Shown here: one piece after another, positions 15,468 through 24,777 of the stretch | How positions within the stretch are numbered: position 1 is the first letter of the stretch | How the letters are laid out: the number at the start of each line of letters is the position of its first letter | Source of the DNA: Bacteroidota bacterium | Lineage (GTDB): Bacteria; Bacteroidota; Bacteroidia; B-17B0; Aurantibacillaceae | Direction: 5' to 3' | Length of the DNA stretch: 64,000 nucleotides | Assembly (NCBI GenBank): GCA_021323535.1 | Contig: JAJONO010000023.1 | Coordinates: 38,046-102,045, forward strand | Made by a program: the position numbers and the translations under genes | The notes under the pieces: generated by a model | Seen by the model: only the letters and a program-made list of their open reading frames with translations | What the model was told of the DNA's origin: nothing | The model's database searches: none

Positions 15468-17339
15468 TTACACGTAATCCAACGGAAACCTTAGTGTTAC
15501 TATTGTACCTGTTATTTCTTGTTTTTCGTTTAATCTGTCATTCGTTGCGATCATAATTTTTTCTTTATTCATGGAGTTAATGATCTCTGTTCTTTCTTCA
15601 GTTATCTTCATGGCCAGTGAGCGATGTGTTTGTCCGAAACCGGTTTTTCGGTTCATAGACTCTACCCTGCCAATACCATCGTCGGTTACTTCACATACAA
15701 GATGTTCATCATTATGCACATAAAATCTTACCCATACATGTCCTTTTTCGCTCTTGGGAACAATGCCATGCAAAATAGAATTTTCAACAAATGGCTGCAC
15801 AAACATTGGAGGAATGGCCATGGAGGAATCTATTTCGGGATCAGTTGTAATCTCGAAAGTAAATTTATCGTTATAACGTAATTGCTGAAGGAACAAATAC
15901 GAATTCAGCATTTTTGCTTCCTGTTGTACTGATACAAACTGTTCGCGCGATTGTTCGAGATTGTACCTGATGAGTCTCGAAAAAACACCAAGGTACTCTA
16001 TGGCCTTGTCCTTATCATTTTCAGAAATAAAACCACTGATGGACCCTAGTGAATTAAAAATAAAATGCGGATCCATCTGTAACGCGAGCGCGTTTCTTTC
16101 CAGTTCAAAGTTTCTGCGTTCAAGCGCGCTTTTCTTTTTGATCTGTTGCCTGTTATACAATAAGAAGCCAAACAACCCCATTACAACCGCAAGAATAAAA
16201 ATACTATAGAAAAGCTGTTTCTGTCTTTTGTTTTCCGCGTTCTGCACTTCCTGTCCCGCTTTCAGTAATCCAATCTCTTTTTCCTTTTTCTGATTTTCAT
16301 ACCTGGCTTCCAGTTCGGCAATACTCTTAATACTGGACTCGTTCTTAATACTGTCTTCCATTAACTTGTATAACTTGTAATATGCATGCGCCTCTTTGAA
16401 ATTGTTACGCGCTTCGTAATGATTGGACATAAACAAATACGCTTTTTTAATATTGACCTTACTGTTCAGTTCTTTTGATAGTTCAAGTTGTCTCGTATAA
16501 CACTCAAGCGCTTTTGGCGGCTGCTTTAGTGAATCATAGATCACTCCTATATCGGAATAGGCTTCGGCGGCGCCACGTTTATCTCCCAGTTCGGTAAGAA
16601 TGGTGCAGCCTTTCCAAAGAAGCTCAAGTGCTTTTTTATAATTTTTCTGGCTGGAATAAATTGCTCCAAGATTTGTATAAATAAGTGCCACACCTTGTTT
16701 ATCGTTTATTTTTTCATCTATTTTGAGAGCGGCGTTAAAGTAATTCAACGCTGTGGAATAATCTTTCAGCTGATAACAGGTAAGACCAATGTTATAGAGC
16801 AGTTTGGCATGCAGGTATTCATCTTCCCCAAACCCTTTCGCTTTTTCAATATCGAGATACGACTTCAGAGCCATATCATGTCTGCCCTGAAGATAATACA
16901 CATTGGCCAATGACATTTTTGAAGAAGTGATACCTCTTTTATCGTTGATCTCTTCACGTATCTTAAGAGCGTTCAGATAATTTCCAAGAGCCTTTGGATA
17001 TTCTCCCTGATCGCACAGAATGATCCCAAGGTTACTCATGATGTCGGCTTCCGATTTTTTATCTCCGGCCTGTCGGGCAACTATAATCGCTTTCTCGAAA
17101 TAGCTTCTTGCTTTCACGTAATCACTTTTGTTCAGATATGAAATCCCCATACGATTCAGCGCAACACATACACCCTGCTTATATTCCAGTTTTTCAGCCA
17201 ACTGAATTCCAAGTTCAAGATACACCAGGGCCTTTTCGTGTTCATGTTCGTTGATTAAATATCCACCAACGTCGTTTAAGCGCTTCACACGGTTGGTGTC
17301 GTCCCCGGATTTCTGAAGTTCCACAAGCAGGGAATCCAC
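15468..17339 (-). CDS. TPR-containing LytS-type sensor histidine kinase (locus A)
   Basis: From GTG 17339 this is 623 residues: about seven TPR units (~20-330, e.g. ALVYLELGIQLAEKL, YPKALGNYLNALKIREEI), a coiled coil (~340-370), one membrane segment (FYSIFILAVVMGLFGFLLY, ~376-394), the His_kinase block (MDPHFIFNSLGSISGFI, His of DPHF) and a HATPase with N-box PPMFVQPFVENSILHGI and EVTDDGIGR. The open frame continues 40 codons upstream and encodes an obvious signal peptide (IILLNCLFLTATFINSQ), yet no ATG, GTG or TTG occurs there before the stop at 17460. The annotated GTG therefore probably starts too late and the real start is non-canonical or lost. TPRs would be periplasmic, the kinase cytosolic. 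It pairs with the regulator at 14581. Confidence 0.85.
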   Translation of the reverse strand: MDSLLVELQKSGDDTNRVKRLNDVGGYLINEHEHEKALVYLELGIQLAEKLEYKQGVCVALNRMGISYLNKSDYVKARSYFEKAIIVARQAGDKKSEADIMSNLGIILCDQGEYPKALGNYLNALKIREEINDKRGITSSKMSLANVYYLQGRHDMALKSYLDIEKAKGFGEDEYLHAKLLYNIGLTCYQLKDYSTALNYFNAALKIDEKINDKQGVALIYTNLGAIYSSQKNYKKALELLWKGCTILTELGDKRGAAEAYSDIGVIYDSLKQPPKALECYTRQLELSKELNSKVNIKKAYLFMSNHYEARNNFKEAHAYYKLYKLMEDSIKNESSIKSIAELEARYENQKKEKEIGLLKAGQEVQNAENKRQKQLFYSIFILAVVMGLFGFLLYNRQQIKKKSALERRNFELERNALALQMDPHFIFNSLGSISGFISENDKDKAIEYLGVFSRLIRYNLEQSREQFVSVQQEAKMLNSYLFLQQLRYNDKFTFEITTDPEIDSSMAIPPMFVQPFVENSILHGIVPKSEKGHVWVRFYVHNDEHLVCEVTDDGIGRVESMNRKTGFGQTHRSLAMKITEERTEIINSMNKEKIMIATNDRLNEKQEITGTIVTLRFPLDYV

Positions 17340-17487
17340 AATACGGCTCTGTGAATTGATGAAAGTAGCCGTTAAAAAAAGGCAGTTCAGAAGTATGATC
17401 CGGAAATATTTTCCAAATGGGGTGATAGAAAGGTGTTTTTTATAAAAGTATAAAAATTATTACGAAAAACCCTGATCAAAAGCCCTG

Positions 17488-17522
17488 GCCGAATTGTAAT
17501 TCTACCACGCCGAATTGTAATT
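17488..17522 (+). promoter_or_regulatory. Direct repeat with 21-bp period, putative LytTR regulator site A
   Basis: GCCGAATTGTAATT occurs perfectly at 17488-17501 and 17509-17522. The 21-bp period (two helical turns) is the geometry known for LytTR dimers. It lies between the kinase operon and the divergent secreted-protein gene, 28 bases upstream of a TAATTTTG box. Confidence 0.6.
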
Positions 17523-17549
17523 ACATCATTAAACATGCCGCGGGTAATC

Positions 17550-17557
17550 TAATTTTG
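17550..17557 (+). promoter_or_regulatory. TAnnTTTG -7 box of the SBBP-protein gene
   Basis: TAATTTTG matches the Bacteroidota -7 consensus and lies 28 bases before the ATG at 17586. No TTG -33 element is seen, as expected for an activator-dependent promoter. The identical octamer precedes the gene divergent from the second LytTR locus. Confidence 0.45.
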
Positions 17558-17585
17558 ATAGTAATAGTTTTCACAAACCCATAAC

Positions 17586-20339
17586 ATGAAAAAAAATTAT
17601 AACTCTCTGAAAAAACTGGCAACAACTACACTGTTTTTAATGTGCATTTTTAATTCCAATTTTACTTTTTCCCAAAACTGGCAATGGGCGCTTTCAGGAA
17701 GCGGACTTAACCAGGATCATGCCGGAGACGTTTGCACCGATGCGTCAGGAAATGTAATCATGATAGGCTCCTTCGGAAGTTCGCCTTTTAATGTTGCCGG
17801 AAGTTCTATGAACAACAGCGGCGCTTCAGGAACAGATGTGTTTGTGGCCAAATACGATGCCGCTGGAAATCCGTTATGGGCGCAAAAGATAGGCGGCACC
17901 GGCTCCGAATCAGCCGGAGGAGTTTGTACCGATGCTGCCGGAAACATTTACGTCACGGGCCATTATAACAGTCCCGGACTTTCAGTTTCTCCATTGGGAG
18001 TATCAAACTATACCACCAACGGAACGTACGACATCTTCGTGGCTTGTTTTAATTCTTTCGGAAGCATTCAGTGGCTAAAATCCTACGGACATTTAAAAGA
18101 CGATTATTCTTCGGATTGCACTTTTTCTAATTCACAATCGAGTCTCTACTTTACCGGTACTTTCAACTCGGCGCTGTTTACCGTTGGAACAAACACGGTA
18201 TACAACAGTAATGTGCTTGGGTCCTACTCCGATGTATATGTTATTAAACTTACTTCGGGCGGTGTTGCTACCTGGGCAAAAGGAACTGGCGGATCGGGAA
18301 GCAATGATTATGCATCCGGAATTGTAATGGATGCGAATCAGGATATTGGCTTTTGCGGAAACTATAATCCTACAACAAATACTACAGTAATAGGCAGCAC
18401 CACTCTTACATCTTATGGTGGGCAGGACATGTACATTGCTAAATACAATTCGGCAGGAACACCGCTATGGTCGCGCGGACTTGGGTCTACCAACAGCGGC
18501 TCCTCAGATTTTATGGCTTCCATCGGAGCGGATTCCGGCAATAATTTTTACATCAATGGTACTTACGCAGGAACACAGCTGATAGCCGGCACGGTTTCAT
18601 TAACCACCTCGGGAGGATACGATGCTTTTGTATTAAAATATAATACTTCAGGAACCATTCAATGGGGACAAAAAATTTCTGCCGCGGGTGATGAATATGC
18701 AAATGGAATTACAGTTGATGCCTCCAACAATATTTATTTTTCGGGTGCATTTTCAGGAACCAATCTTGCTGTAGGAACCACCACTGTTACAAACACCACT
18801 CCTGGAATAAAGCCGGATGTACTGGTAATCAAATACAGCGCTACCGGATTCCCGTTATGGACCAACACTGCAATAGGATCAGATTATGAATGGGGATATG
18901 ATATCAGTTCAGATGCAGTAGGAAATCTTTACATCCAGGGAACGTTTAATATTGCCGGACCTCCTGCATTCGGAACAACTACTTTGAGCAGCCAGGGTTC
19001 TAATGATGTTTTCCTTGCTAAGATAGGATGTGCCGCTACTTCAATCGGTGGTTCATCTTCAGTGTGCGCTGGATCTGCCGCTACTCTGGTGGCAAGCGGA
19101 GCTACTTCTTACAGTTGGAGCACCGGCGCAACAACAACAACTTTGGTAATTACGCCAACAGTTTCGGGAACCTATAGTGTTTCGGGAACATCTGGCTCAT
19201 GTGCCGCTTCCGGAAGTACATTCAGCCTTACTGTGCTTCCTGCAACTTTAACTCCGGGATCAAATCTTAATCTCTTATGCAAACAAAAACAAGCCATGAA
19301 CGCTTCCTGTAATCCCGCTGCAACTTCTGTTACATGGTCGCCCGCGACAGGACTCAGCAGCACCGGCGTTCTTAATCCAACTGTTCAGGCTTCAGGAACA
19401 CCGGTTAATTATACCGTGAGCGTAATACTTAATAATGGTTGTGGACTTTCAGGAACAGTGAATGTTTCTTCTTACGCGCAGACACCGGACATTTGTATGG
19501 TAACAGCCGATAGTCTTGGCGTGAACAATGAAATTTACTGGGAGAAATCACTCTATCCGCAAGCCGACAGTTTTATTGTTTACCGCGAAGTAAGCCTGGG
19601 AACATATAAAAGAATTGGCGCTTTGAACAGAACAGCGTTCAGCATGTACACTGACACTAACCGCACCATTGGTCCCGCTAACGGAAATCCAAATCTGAGT
19701 TACTACAAATACAAATTACAGATAAGAGATTCATGCGGAAATTACAGTTCATTAGGTCCATGGCATGAAACCATTTTTGTTCAGGATCAGCAAAACGGAA
19801 ACTTTAATTGGAACGCTTACGCGATCGAATCTACGACCTCGCCGGTGTCGACCTACAATTTAAAACGCAGGGATCTTTCCAGTGGAATTGAAACATTGAT
19901 TGTAAATACTGTAGGAAGTCTGGCAACCGACCCCAATTACAGTTCGTTCTCAAACACCAATGTAAAATGGCTGGTAGATGCCGTTGGATTTAACTGTAAT
20001 CCTACAAACAAGGTAATGCTTCAAAAAGTGAGAACAAAAAGTAACCAGTCTAACGATAAAAAATTCCCGATCGGTGTAAAAGAAAATAATTACACGGCTG
20101 TTAATTTTGAAGTATTTCCTAATCCTGCTTCGCATGCATTTAGTCTTAAGATTAATTACTATGCCGGAGAAACACTTGAATATGAAATCGCCAATGTGAT
20201 CGGACAGGTAATTCATTATTCGGAGCTAAAAAATCAATTGACGAATATTAATTGTTCGGAATTAACATCCGGAATTTATTTCGTGAATATTAAACAGAAC
20301 AATAAACTCATTGCTACTAAAAAAGTTGTTGTGGAATAG
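17586..20339 (+). CDS. Secreted SBBP beta-propeller protein with T9SS sorting domain
   Basis: A 917-residue protein with a signal peptide (LFLMCIFNSNFTFS-Q). Residues 30-480 hold about eight SBBP-type propeller repeats, each with D(A/S)GN(I/V)Y followed by GTF and DVFVAKY-like strands. Next come a Cys-containing Ig-like segment (~485-640: SVCAGSAATLVASGATSYSW), a fibronectin-like module (~640-820: DSLGVNNEIYWEK, LRDSCGNYS-like) and a type A T9SS domain (VEVFPNPASHAFSLKI... SGIYFVNIKQN, ~840-917). It should be exported and attached to the cell surface. The C-terminal ~285 residues are nearly the same as in the protein at 26979. The promoter and putative LytTR site suggest control by locus A. 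Confidence 0.85.
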   Translation: MKKNYNSLKKLATTTLFLMCIFNSNFTFSQNWQWALSGSGLNQDHAGDVCTDASGNVIMIGSFGSSPFNVAGSSMNNSGASGTDVFVAKYDAAGNPLWAQKIGGTGSESAGGVCTDAAGNIYVTGHYNSPGLSVSPLGVSNYTTNGTYDIFVACFNSFGSIQWLKSYGHLKDDYSSDCTFSNSQSSLYFTGTFNSALFTVGTNTVYNSNVLGSYSDVYVIKLTSGGVATWAKGTGGSGSNDYASGIVMDANQDIGFCGNYNPTTNTTVIGSTTLTSYGGQDMYIAKYNSAGTPLWSRGLGSTNSGSSDFMASIGADSGNNFYINGTYAGTQLIAGTVSLTTSGGYDAFVLKYNTSGTIQWGQKISAAGDEYANGITVDASNNIYFSGAFSGTNLAVGTTTVTNTTPGIKPDVLVIKYSATGFPLWTNTAIGSDYEWGYDISSDAVGNLYIQGTFNIAGPPAFGTTTLSSQGSNDVFLAKIGCAATSIGGSSSVCAGSAATLVASGATSYSWSTGATTTTLVITPTVSGTYSVSGTSGSCAASGSTFSLTVLPATLTPGSNLNLLCKQKQAMNASCNPAATSVTWSPATGLSSTGVLNPTVQASGTPVNYTVSVILNNGCGLSGTVNVSSYAQTPDICMVTADSLGVNNEIYWEKSLYPQADSFIVYREVSLGTYKRIGALNRTAFSMYTDTNRTIGPANGNPNLSYYKYKLQIRDSCGNYSSLGPWHETIFVQDQQNGNFNWNAYAIESTTSPVSTYNLKRRDLSSGIETLIVNTVGSLATDPNYSSFSNTNVKWLVDAVGFNCNPTNKVMLQKVRTKSNQSNDKKFPIGVKENNYTAVNFEVFPNPASHAFSLKINYYAGETLEYEIANVIGQVIHYSELKNQLTNINCSELTSGIYFVNIKQNNKLIATKKVVVE

Positions 20340-20357
20340 TGTGTGTGATCAGTGAAG

Positions 20358-20390
20358 AAAGCGGCGCAGGCTTCGCGTCGCTTTTATTTT
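20358..20390 (+). terminator. Rho-independent terminator
   Basis: AAAGCGGCG (20358-20366) pairs with CGTCGCTTT (20376-20384, one G-U), with a nine-base loop followed by TATTTT. It lies 18 bases after the SBBP-protein stop. Confidence 0.7.
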
Positions 20391-20414
20391 AGTCGCTCCA
20401 AATTATTTCAAACC

Positions 20415-20444
20415 AATAAAAAAAGGGTCAGCTAGTGACCCTTT
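20415..20444 (-). terminator. Rho-independent terminator
   Basis: AAAGGGTCA (20422-20430) and TGACCCTTT (20436-20444) form a 9-bp stem with loop GCTAG. On the minus strand it is followed by a run of T, and lies 23 bases after the stop of the small membrane protein gene. Confidence 0.8.
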
Positions 20445-20467
20445 CAATTTTAAAAGAAATTTCTTTT

Positions 20468-20770
20468 CTAATTCCAGGATTCCATGGGCGAATATTTATC
20501 TGAACCGTGGGTTTTTACAACCTTGTTATATAAACCCATGATAAGGATCGGTGCGGCGAGAGAACCTACGAACTGACCAACTTTGTTCATTCCAAAAATT
20601 CTCAATATTGCCGAAGCACCTAAACATCCAATACCTGTCCAAAGGAAAACGTCCGATGGAATCTTTGCTGTTTGATTTTCAATTTCTTTTGCTACTCTTC
20701 CTTCCGAATGATCATGTTTACCATTCGTGGCCACATTAACGGCCTTTCTAACTAATTCTTTGGTTTCCAT
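20468..20770 (-). CDS. Small membrane protein of unknown function
   Basis: The 100-residue protein has a charged N-terminal half (METKELVRKAVNVATNGKHDHSEGR) and two hydrophobic stretches at ~42-62 (VFLWTGIGCLGASAILRIFG) and ~66-84 (GQFVGSLAAPILIMGLYNKV). Similar small two-segment proteins are common in Bacteroidota, but I cannot name the family. It is monocistronic, with its own terminator downstream and a 14-bp palindrome (20833-20846) 63 bases upstream that could be an operator. Function unknown. Confidence 0.7.
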   Translation of the reverse strand: METKELVRKAVNVATNGKHDHSEGRVAKEIENQTAKIPSDVFLWTGIGCLGASAILRIFGMNKVGQFVGSLAAPILIMGLYNKVVKTHGSDKYSPMESWN

Positions 20771-20832
20771 TATTTCCGGTTTTTATATCCTCCGAAGCTT
20801 GTGCCACGGAAGAAGAGTTCATAAATAATTTT

Positions 20833-20846
20833 GTATCAACTGATAC
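20833..20846. promoter_or_regulatory. Palindrome, possible operator
   Basis: GTATCAACTGATAC has perfect 6-bp arms around AC and lies upstream of the small membrane protein gene. No regulator can be assigned. Confidence 0.25.
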
Positions 20847-20929
20847 TATCCTTTATTTACAAGTACCGGACCAAAATCCTTTATTTTTTTATGGTGGAAA
20901 ATACTGGTTTTCAAATGAAATAAAAGCTT

Positions 20930-20984
20930 AAAAAAACACAATGAGGACTTATGGTTTTATTTTGAGAGATCTGTCCTCATTGTG
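20930..20984 (-). terminator. Strong hairpin terminator of the YceI gene
   Basis: CACAATGAGGAC (20937-20948) and GTCCTCATTGTG (20973-20984) form a perfect 12-bp stem with a 24-base loop. On the minus strand seven T follow. It lies 85 bases after the YceI stop. Confidence 0.75.
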
Positions 20985-21068
20985 ATAATAGCTCGCATAG
21001 GTTATAGAGTCAACGAATATATTCTCCGCATATCGATATATTTTGCAGTTCCTCAGCGAGAACCAGAA

Positions 21069-21770
21069 TTACTTCGCTGCAGTGGTCTCTGTTCCTATCC
21101 TGTTCGCTTTTAAATTCAATTCGATATTTACTTTTTCAGAGATGAATTTATTCCCGAGTGTTTTATCGTTTCCGTAATTCATGTTCCACTGCGTGCGGTC
21201 TATATCAAAATCCGCTTTACCTTTAAGTGTCATATCATCCAGATCCACTTTCGCGGGAAAAGTTACATTCCTTGTCACATCTTTAATAGTAAGATTCCCG
21301 CTGATATTGAAATTAGCACCTTCCACAATGGAAGTATCCTTACTATTAGGATTATAAGGCTCAACGGATGTAATTTCAAATTTTGCGGTGCCGAATTTTT
21401 CAGCGTCGAAAAAATCGCCACTAAGCAAATGTGGTTTTAATTTTTCCTGGAACATATCGCCTTTCTCTTCTACAGCCAGCGAACGTACATCGATTGTAAA
21501 TTCACCGCCTGTGATCCTGTTTTCTTTTACAGCTACAGTTCCCATGGTAACTTTAAAATTCCCGGGGTGATTTTTCCCCACGCCGTAACCTGTGAACCTT
21601 ATTTTTGATTCAGCGGAATCCACAATATAGTTTTGCCCAACCGCGTCGGTGGCTTGCTTTTCTTCAGTGATTACAGCATCGTCTCCCTTAGGAGCCCTGT
21701 CGCAGGCACAGATGACAATTGTTAAAGTTCCCGCAACGAAAAAAGGTTTGATAAGTGATTTTATATTCAT
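21069..21770 (-). CDS. YceI-family lipoprotein
   Basis: The 233-residue protein begins with a lipoprotein signal (TLTIVICAC-D, Cys ~23). It then shows the YceI lipocalin-like fold: YIVDSAESKIRFTGYG, GNFKVTMGTVAVKENRITGGEFTID-type strands, HLLSGDFFDAEKFGTAKFEI and DRTQWNMNYG. YceI proteins bind isoprenoid-type lipids in the periplasm and some are stress-induced; binding here is inferred from the fold. The mature protein would be membrane-anchored by its lipid. The gene is monocistronic, with a strong terminator downstream. Confidence 0.9.
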   Translation of the reverse strand: MNIKSLIKPFFVAGTLTIVICACDRAPKGDDAVITEEKQATDAVGQNYIVDSAESKIRFTGYGVGKNHPGNFKVTMGTVAVKENRITGGEFTIDVRSLAVEEKGDMFQEKLKPHLLSGDFFDAEKFGTAKFEITSVEPYNPNSKDTSIVEGANFNISGNLTIKDVTRNVTFPAKVDLDDMTLKGKADFDIDRTQWNMNYGNDKTLGNKFISEKVNIELNLKANRIGTETTAAK

Positions 21771-21874
21771 GATTATTTTTTATGCAATCCGCACAAAAAA
21801 CATGCCAGCTCATGCGACTTTTGTTATCAGTGACATCGTAGTAGAAGGAACTCTTAAATATAATACTACCGTCA

Positions 21875-21893
21875 CCCTGAGCGTAGCCGAAGG
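21875..21893. repeat. Short interspersed palindromic element
   Basis: CCCTGAGCGTAGCCGAAGG is the 'CCTGAGCG-AG-CGAAGG' element scattered between genes in many Bacteroidota genomes. A variant lies at 31941-31960. No gene is seen in 21771-22010. Confidence 0.5.
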
Positions 21894-22010
21894 ACAGGGA
21901 GACAAATAAATAAAACTGATTGCAAGATACTTTCAAATTACGATCGGCGTATCTCTTCGGCTGCGTTCAACGTGACACGTCATAAAAGAATCGAAAGGAA
22001 GAATAAAGAA

Positions 22011-22751
22011 TTAAACTTTCCCGAAGAGCTTCAGAAAATCTTCACGTTTGCGCGACGATACATCTGCAACCGACTCGTCGGATAATAAGAGCTGATTAGT
22101 GTCCTTCAGAAACTTACGAATGTGATTGAGATTAACGATCCACGACTTATGTGTTCTGAAAAAAACAGCAGGGTCCAGTAATTCTTCAAACTCTCCAATG
22201 TTTTTGGTAGATAAAGATTTTAAGCCACTCGCCGTTGTTATTTTCGTGTACTTTCCGTCCGCTTCAAGACTGAGAATTTCATTTGTGCTGATAAAGTTAT
22301 AACCATCCGAAGAAGGTACCGCGATTTTTTTCAGGATCTGATCGCTTTCTTTAAGATTGCTTACCAGTACATCTACATTCTTTGGCTCTTTCTTTGTTAC
22401 GTTTTCAAGTTTTGAAACCAGGCTCACAACTTCACTTACATTTACAGGTTTCATTAAAAAATCAAAGCAGGAACTTTTTATAGCTTTGAGCGCGTACTTT
22501 TCGTGAGCCGTTGTAAATACAACTTCAAAATCAGGGTTACTGAAAAATTTAAAAAGATCGAAACCCAGTTCATCATTGATCTCCACATCAAGAAAAACCA
22601 ATTGAGGCTTCTGTAAATTAATAAGTTTCACGGCATCATTCACAGAGGAAGCTGTACCCATAATCTGTAATTGCGGGCAATATTCTTTTATAATTGCTGT
22701 TAAAGCGCTTATGCATTGTGAATCGTCGTCGACTATGACGCAGTTGATCAT
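22011..22751 (-). CDS. LytTR-family response regulator (locus B)
   Basis: A 246-residue regulator. The receiver (~1-120) has VIVDDD (5-10), Asp55 in LVFLDVEIND, FTTAHEKYALKAI and the Lys in DFLMKPV. The LytTR domain (~145-246) carries IFISTNEI-like strands, FFRTHKSWIVNLNHIRKF and the basic SSRKRED. The ATG is at 22751, 13 bases after the kinase stop, so the two form an operon. The putative binding site at 24778-24810, upstream of the divergent secreted protein, contains TACGTTCGT twice, which fits the known LytTR consensus [TA][AC][CA]GTTN[AG][TG]. Confidence 0.9.
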   Translation of the reverse strand: MINCVIVDDDSQCISALTAIIKEYCPQLQIMGTASSVNDAVKLINLQKPQLVFLDVEINDELGFDLFKFFSNPDFEVVFTTAHEKYALKAIKSSCFDFLMKPVNVSEVVSLVSKLENVTKKEPKNVDVLVSNLKESDQILKKIAVPSSDGYNFISTNEILSLEADGKYTKITTASGLKSLSTKNIGEFEELLDPAVFFRTHKSWIVNLNHIRKFLKDTNQLLLSDESVADVSSRKREDFLKLFGKV

Positions 22752-22764
22752 GGGAAATTGGTCT

Positions 22765-24678
22765 CTAGTATTTATACATTAAAGGTAAACAAATTCTGAT
22801 TGTTGTACCAACAGGAAGATAAGGCTTTGAAATGATCTGGAAATATTCTTCTTTCATCTGCATCTTCTGCGCTTCGAAGAGGATCTTGAGCCGCGACGAA
22901 ATAATAGAAAGCGCGTGCGATGTCTGAATAATATTTTTATTCTCGATACCTTTTCCGTTGTCTGTAATTTCTATGGTAAGTAATTTATCTTTCTCTTCAA
23001 TACGAAGATGAATGAAAGCATTCTCAACATTTTGCAGGCCCGCGTGTTTGAAGGCATTCTCAATAAAAGGTTGTATCATCATTGGAGGAACCAGTATTGC
23101 ATCTGTTTCCTCCGGAATTTCGTAACCGAATTTTATTTTATTCTGAAAACGTTCCCCTTCAAACGCCGTATATAATTTCAGATACGTTATTTCCTTTTCA
23201 AGCGTTATAGTTTCTGTTTCCGAATTTTTCAGGGTTTGTCGCATCAGATCCGAAAAAAGTTGCAGCTGTGTTACCGTTTTTTCTTTCTGGTTATTCATTA
23301 CAAAACCCTGAATGTTGTTTAAGGCGTTAAAGATAAAATGCGGATTCATCTGGCTCTGGTATTTAGAAATAAGCTTAGCCTGGTGACTCAATTTTTCACT
23401 TTGTGATTGTATCTCCGTATTTTTTTCCTGGAGCTCGGAGTATGCTTTTTTTCTTTCACGAATATTTTTTGTAAGGAACACGGAAAGCAGAACCAATAAA
23501 ATAACCACAACTGCAATGGCAACAATAATAATGATAAGACGGTTTCGCACGGCGCGGTTCTTCTCCAACTGAAGCTCCTGGATCTCGTTATCCTTGCTTA
23601 ATTTTGTTATTTCAACCTCTTTCTTTTCTGTTTCATACTGCGTCTTGAGCTCTTCCATTTCACGGGTATGATTTAGTTTCGAAAGCGAATCTTTCAGATC
23701 GATATACTTGTTAAGATAAAAGATCTGATTCTTTGAATCATTAAGGCCGGCATATATTTTGGATTTTGTATCGTAGTTCGCCAGAAGATCATCCGCAAGC
23801 AAATTGGCTACGTTGATCTCTTCTGATAAATTCACATAATACAGCGCTTTCTTATATTCCTTGAGTCCGAGATAGTTCTCAGCAAAATTTGCATAGGCCA
23901 TAGCTGTTCCCTCAGGGTATCCTATATGGAGATAAGCGTCGAGAGCTTTCTGGGCATAGTAATTTGCCACTTTATATTGCCCAAGGTTCCTGTAAGATCC
24001 GCCTATATTTGTATATAGCAAACCGGTGTCCTCATTTTTTTCTGTAGAATCCATCATAGCGAGGGCCTTCCGCGAATAATGGAGGGAACTATCGTGACGA
24101 TTTAAATCAAAAAAAATGCCTCCCATGTTAAGATAGGTTCCCATAAGATCAATGGTAACATTCTTGTTTTTATTTTTCGCGAAATATGCCGCTTCATCCA
24201 GTTTTTTGGCAATGTTTATATACAGCAGCGCGTCTTTATAATTTCCAATTGATTTTAAAATAATAGCAAGGGTGCTGTATAATCTTGAGAGGTTCCTGCT
24301 GTCGTTGAATTTTTCGAATATTTTAATTGTGCTTAGAATGTATTTGATAGATTCATTATATTTTCCCTGTTGAAAAACTATATGACTTATGGTATTATAG
24401 CTTTGCCCTTTGTTTTTCTCGTAAAACGGCGAAATGTTTTCAGGTTTGCTCTGTGCCCTGCTTATTTCATAAAGAGCGCTATCGGCATATCTTCTTGCCA
24501 CAAACAAATCAAGGTTCGCGTACTGAATGGCCAGATTATTATATGCTTCGATCCTGATCGTATCAAATGTTGTTTCCCGCAACAATTTTTTAAGCGAATC
24601 AATTTGTCTTTGTCCTTTCAGACTTATAAAACAAATGACCAGAACGAATGGGAATATATGTTTAAAGAGTGATTTCAA
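22765..24678 (-). CDS. TPR-containing LytS-type sensor histidine kinase (locus B)
   Basis: A 637-residue membrane kinase: signal peptide (HIFPFVLVICFISLKGQ), TPR units (~75-310, e.g. YNESIKYILSTIKIFEKF, GQYKVANYYAQKALDAYLHI), a coiled coil (~325-375), a membrane segment (LIIIIVAIAVVVILLVLLSV, ~383-402), a second coiled coil, then NPHFIFNALNNIQGF (His_kinase) and HATPase motifs PPMMIQPFIENAFKHAG and EITDNGKGI. The start is TTG at 24678; TAG lies two codons upstream, so there is no alternative before the signal peptide. The layout matches the kinase at 15468, and both loci are divergent from secreted-protein genes. It would sense a periplasmic or envelope signal through its TPRs and phosphorylate the regulator at 22011. 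Confidence 0.9.
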   Translation of the reverse strand: MKSLFKHIFPFVLVICFISLKGQRQIDSLKKLLRETTFDTIRIEAYNNLAIQYANLDLFVARRYADSALYEISRAQSKPENISPFYEKNKGQSYNTISHIVFQQGKYNESIKYILSTIKIFEKFNDSRNLSRLYSTLAIILKSIGNYKDALLYINIAKKLDEAAYFAKNKNKNVTIDLMGTYLNMGGIFFDLNRHDSSLHYSRKALAMMDSTEKNEDTGLLYTNIGGSYRNLGQYKVANYYAQKALDAYLHIGYPEGTAMAYANFAENYLGLKEYKKALYYVNLSEEINVANLLADDLLANYDTKSKIYAGLNDSKNQIFYLNKYIDLKDSLSKLNHTREMEELKTQYETEKKEVEITKLSKDNEIQELQLEKNRAVRNRLIIIIVAIAVVVILLVLLSVFLTKNIRERKKAYSELQEKNTEIQSQSEKLSHQAKLISKYQSQMNPHFIFNALNNIQGFVMNNQKEKTVTQLQLFSDLMRQTLKNSETETITLEKEITYLKLYTAFEGERFQNKIKFGYEIPEETDAILVPPMMIQPFIENAFKHAGLQNVENAFIHLRIEEKDKLLTIEITDNGKGIENKNIIQTSHALSIISSRLKILFEAQKMQMKEEYFQIISKPYLPVGTTIRICLPLMYKY

Positions 24679-24777
24679 TTCCTAATTATAAAGTTAGAAA
24701 TAAGATGCTAAACAAAGTATAGTTCCATACCCAAATTTCAAAATGGTTTTAGAATTTTGCTCCAAAAACCAGACTTT

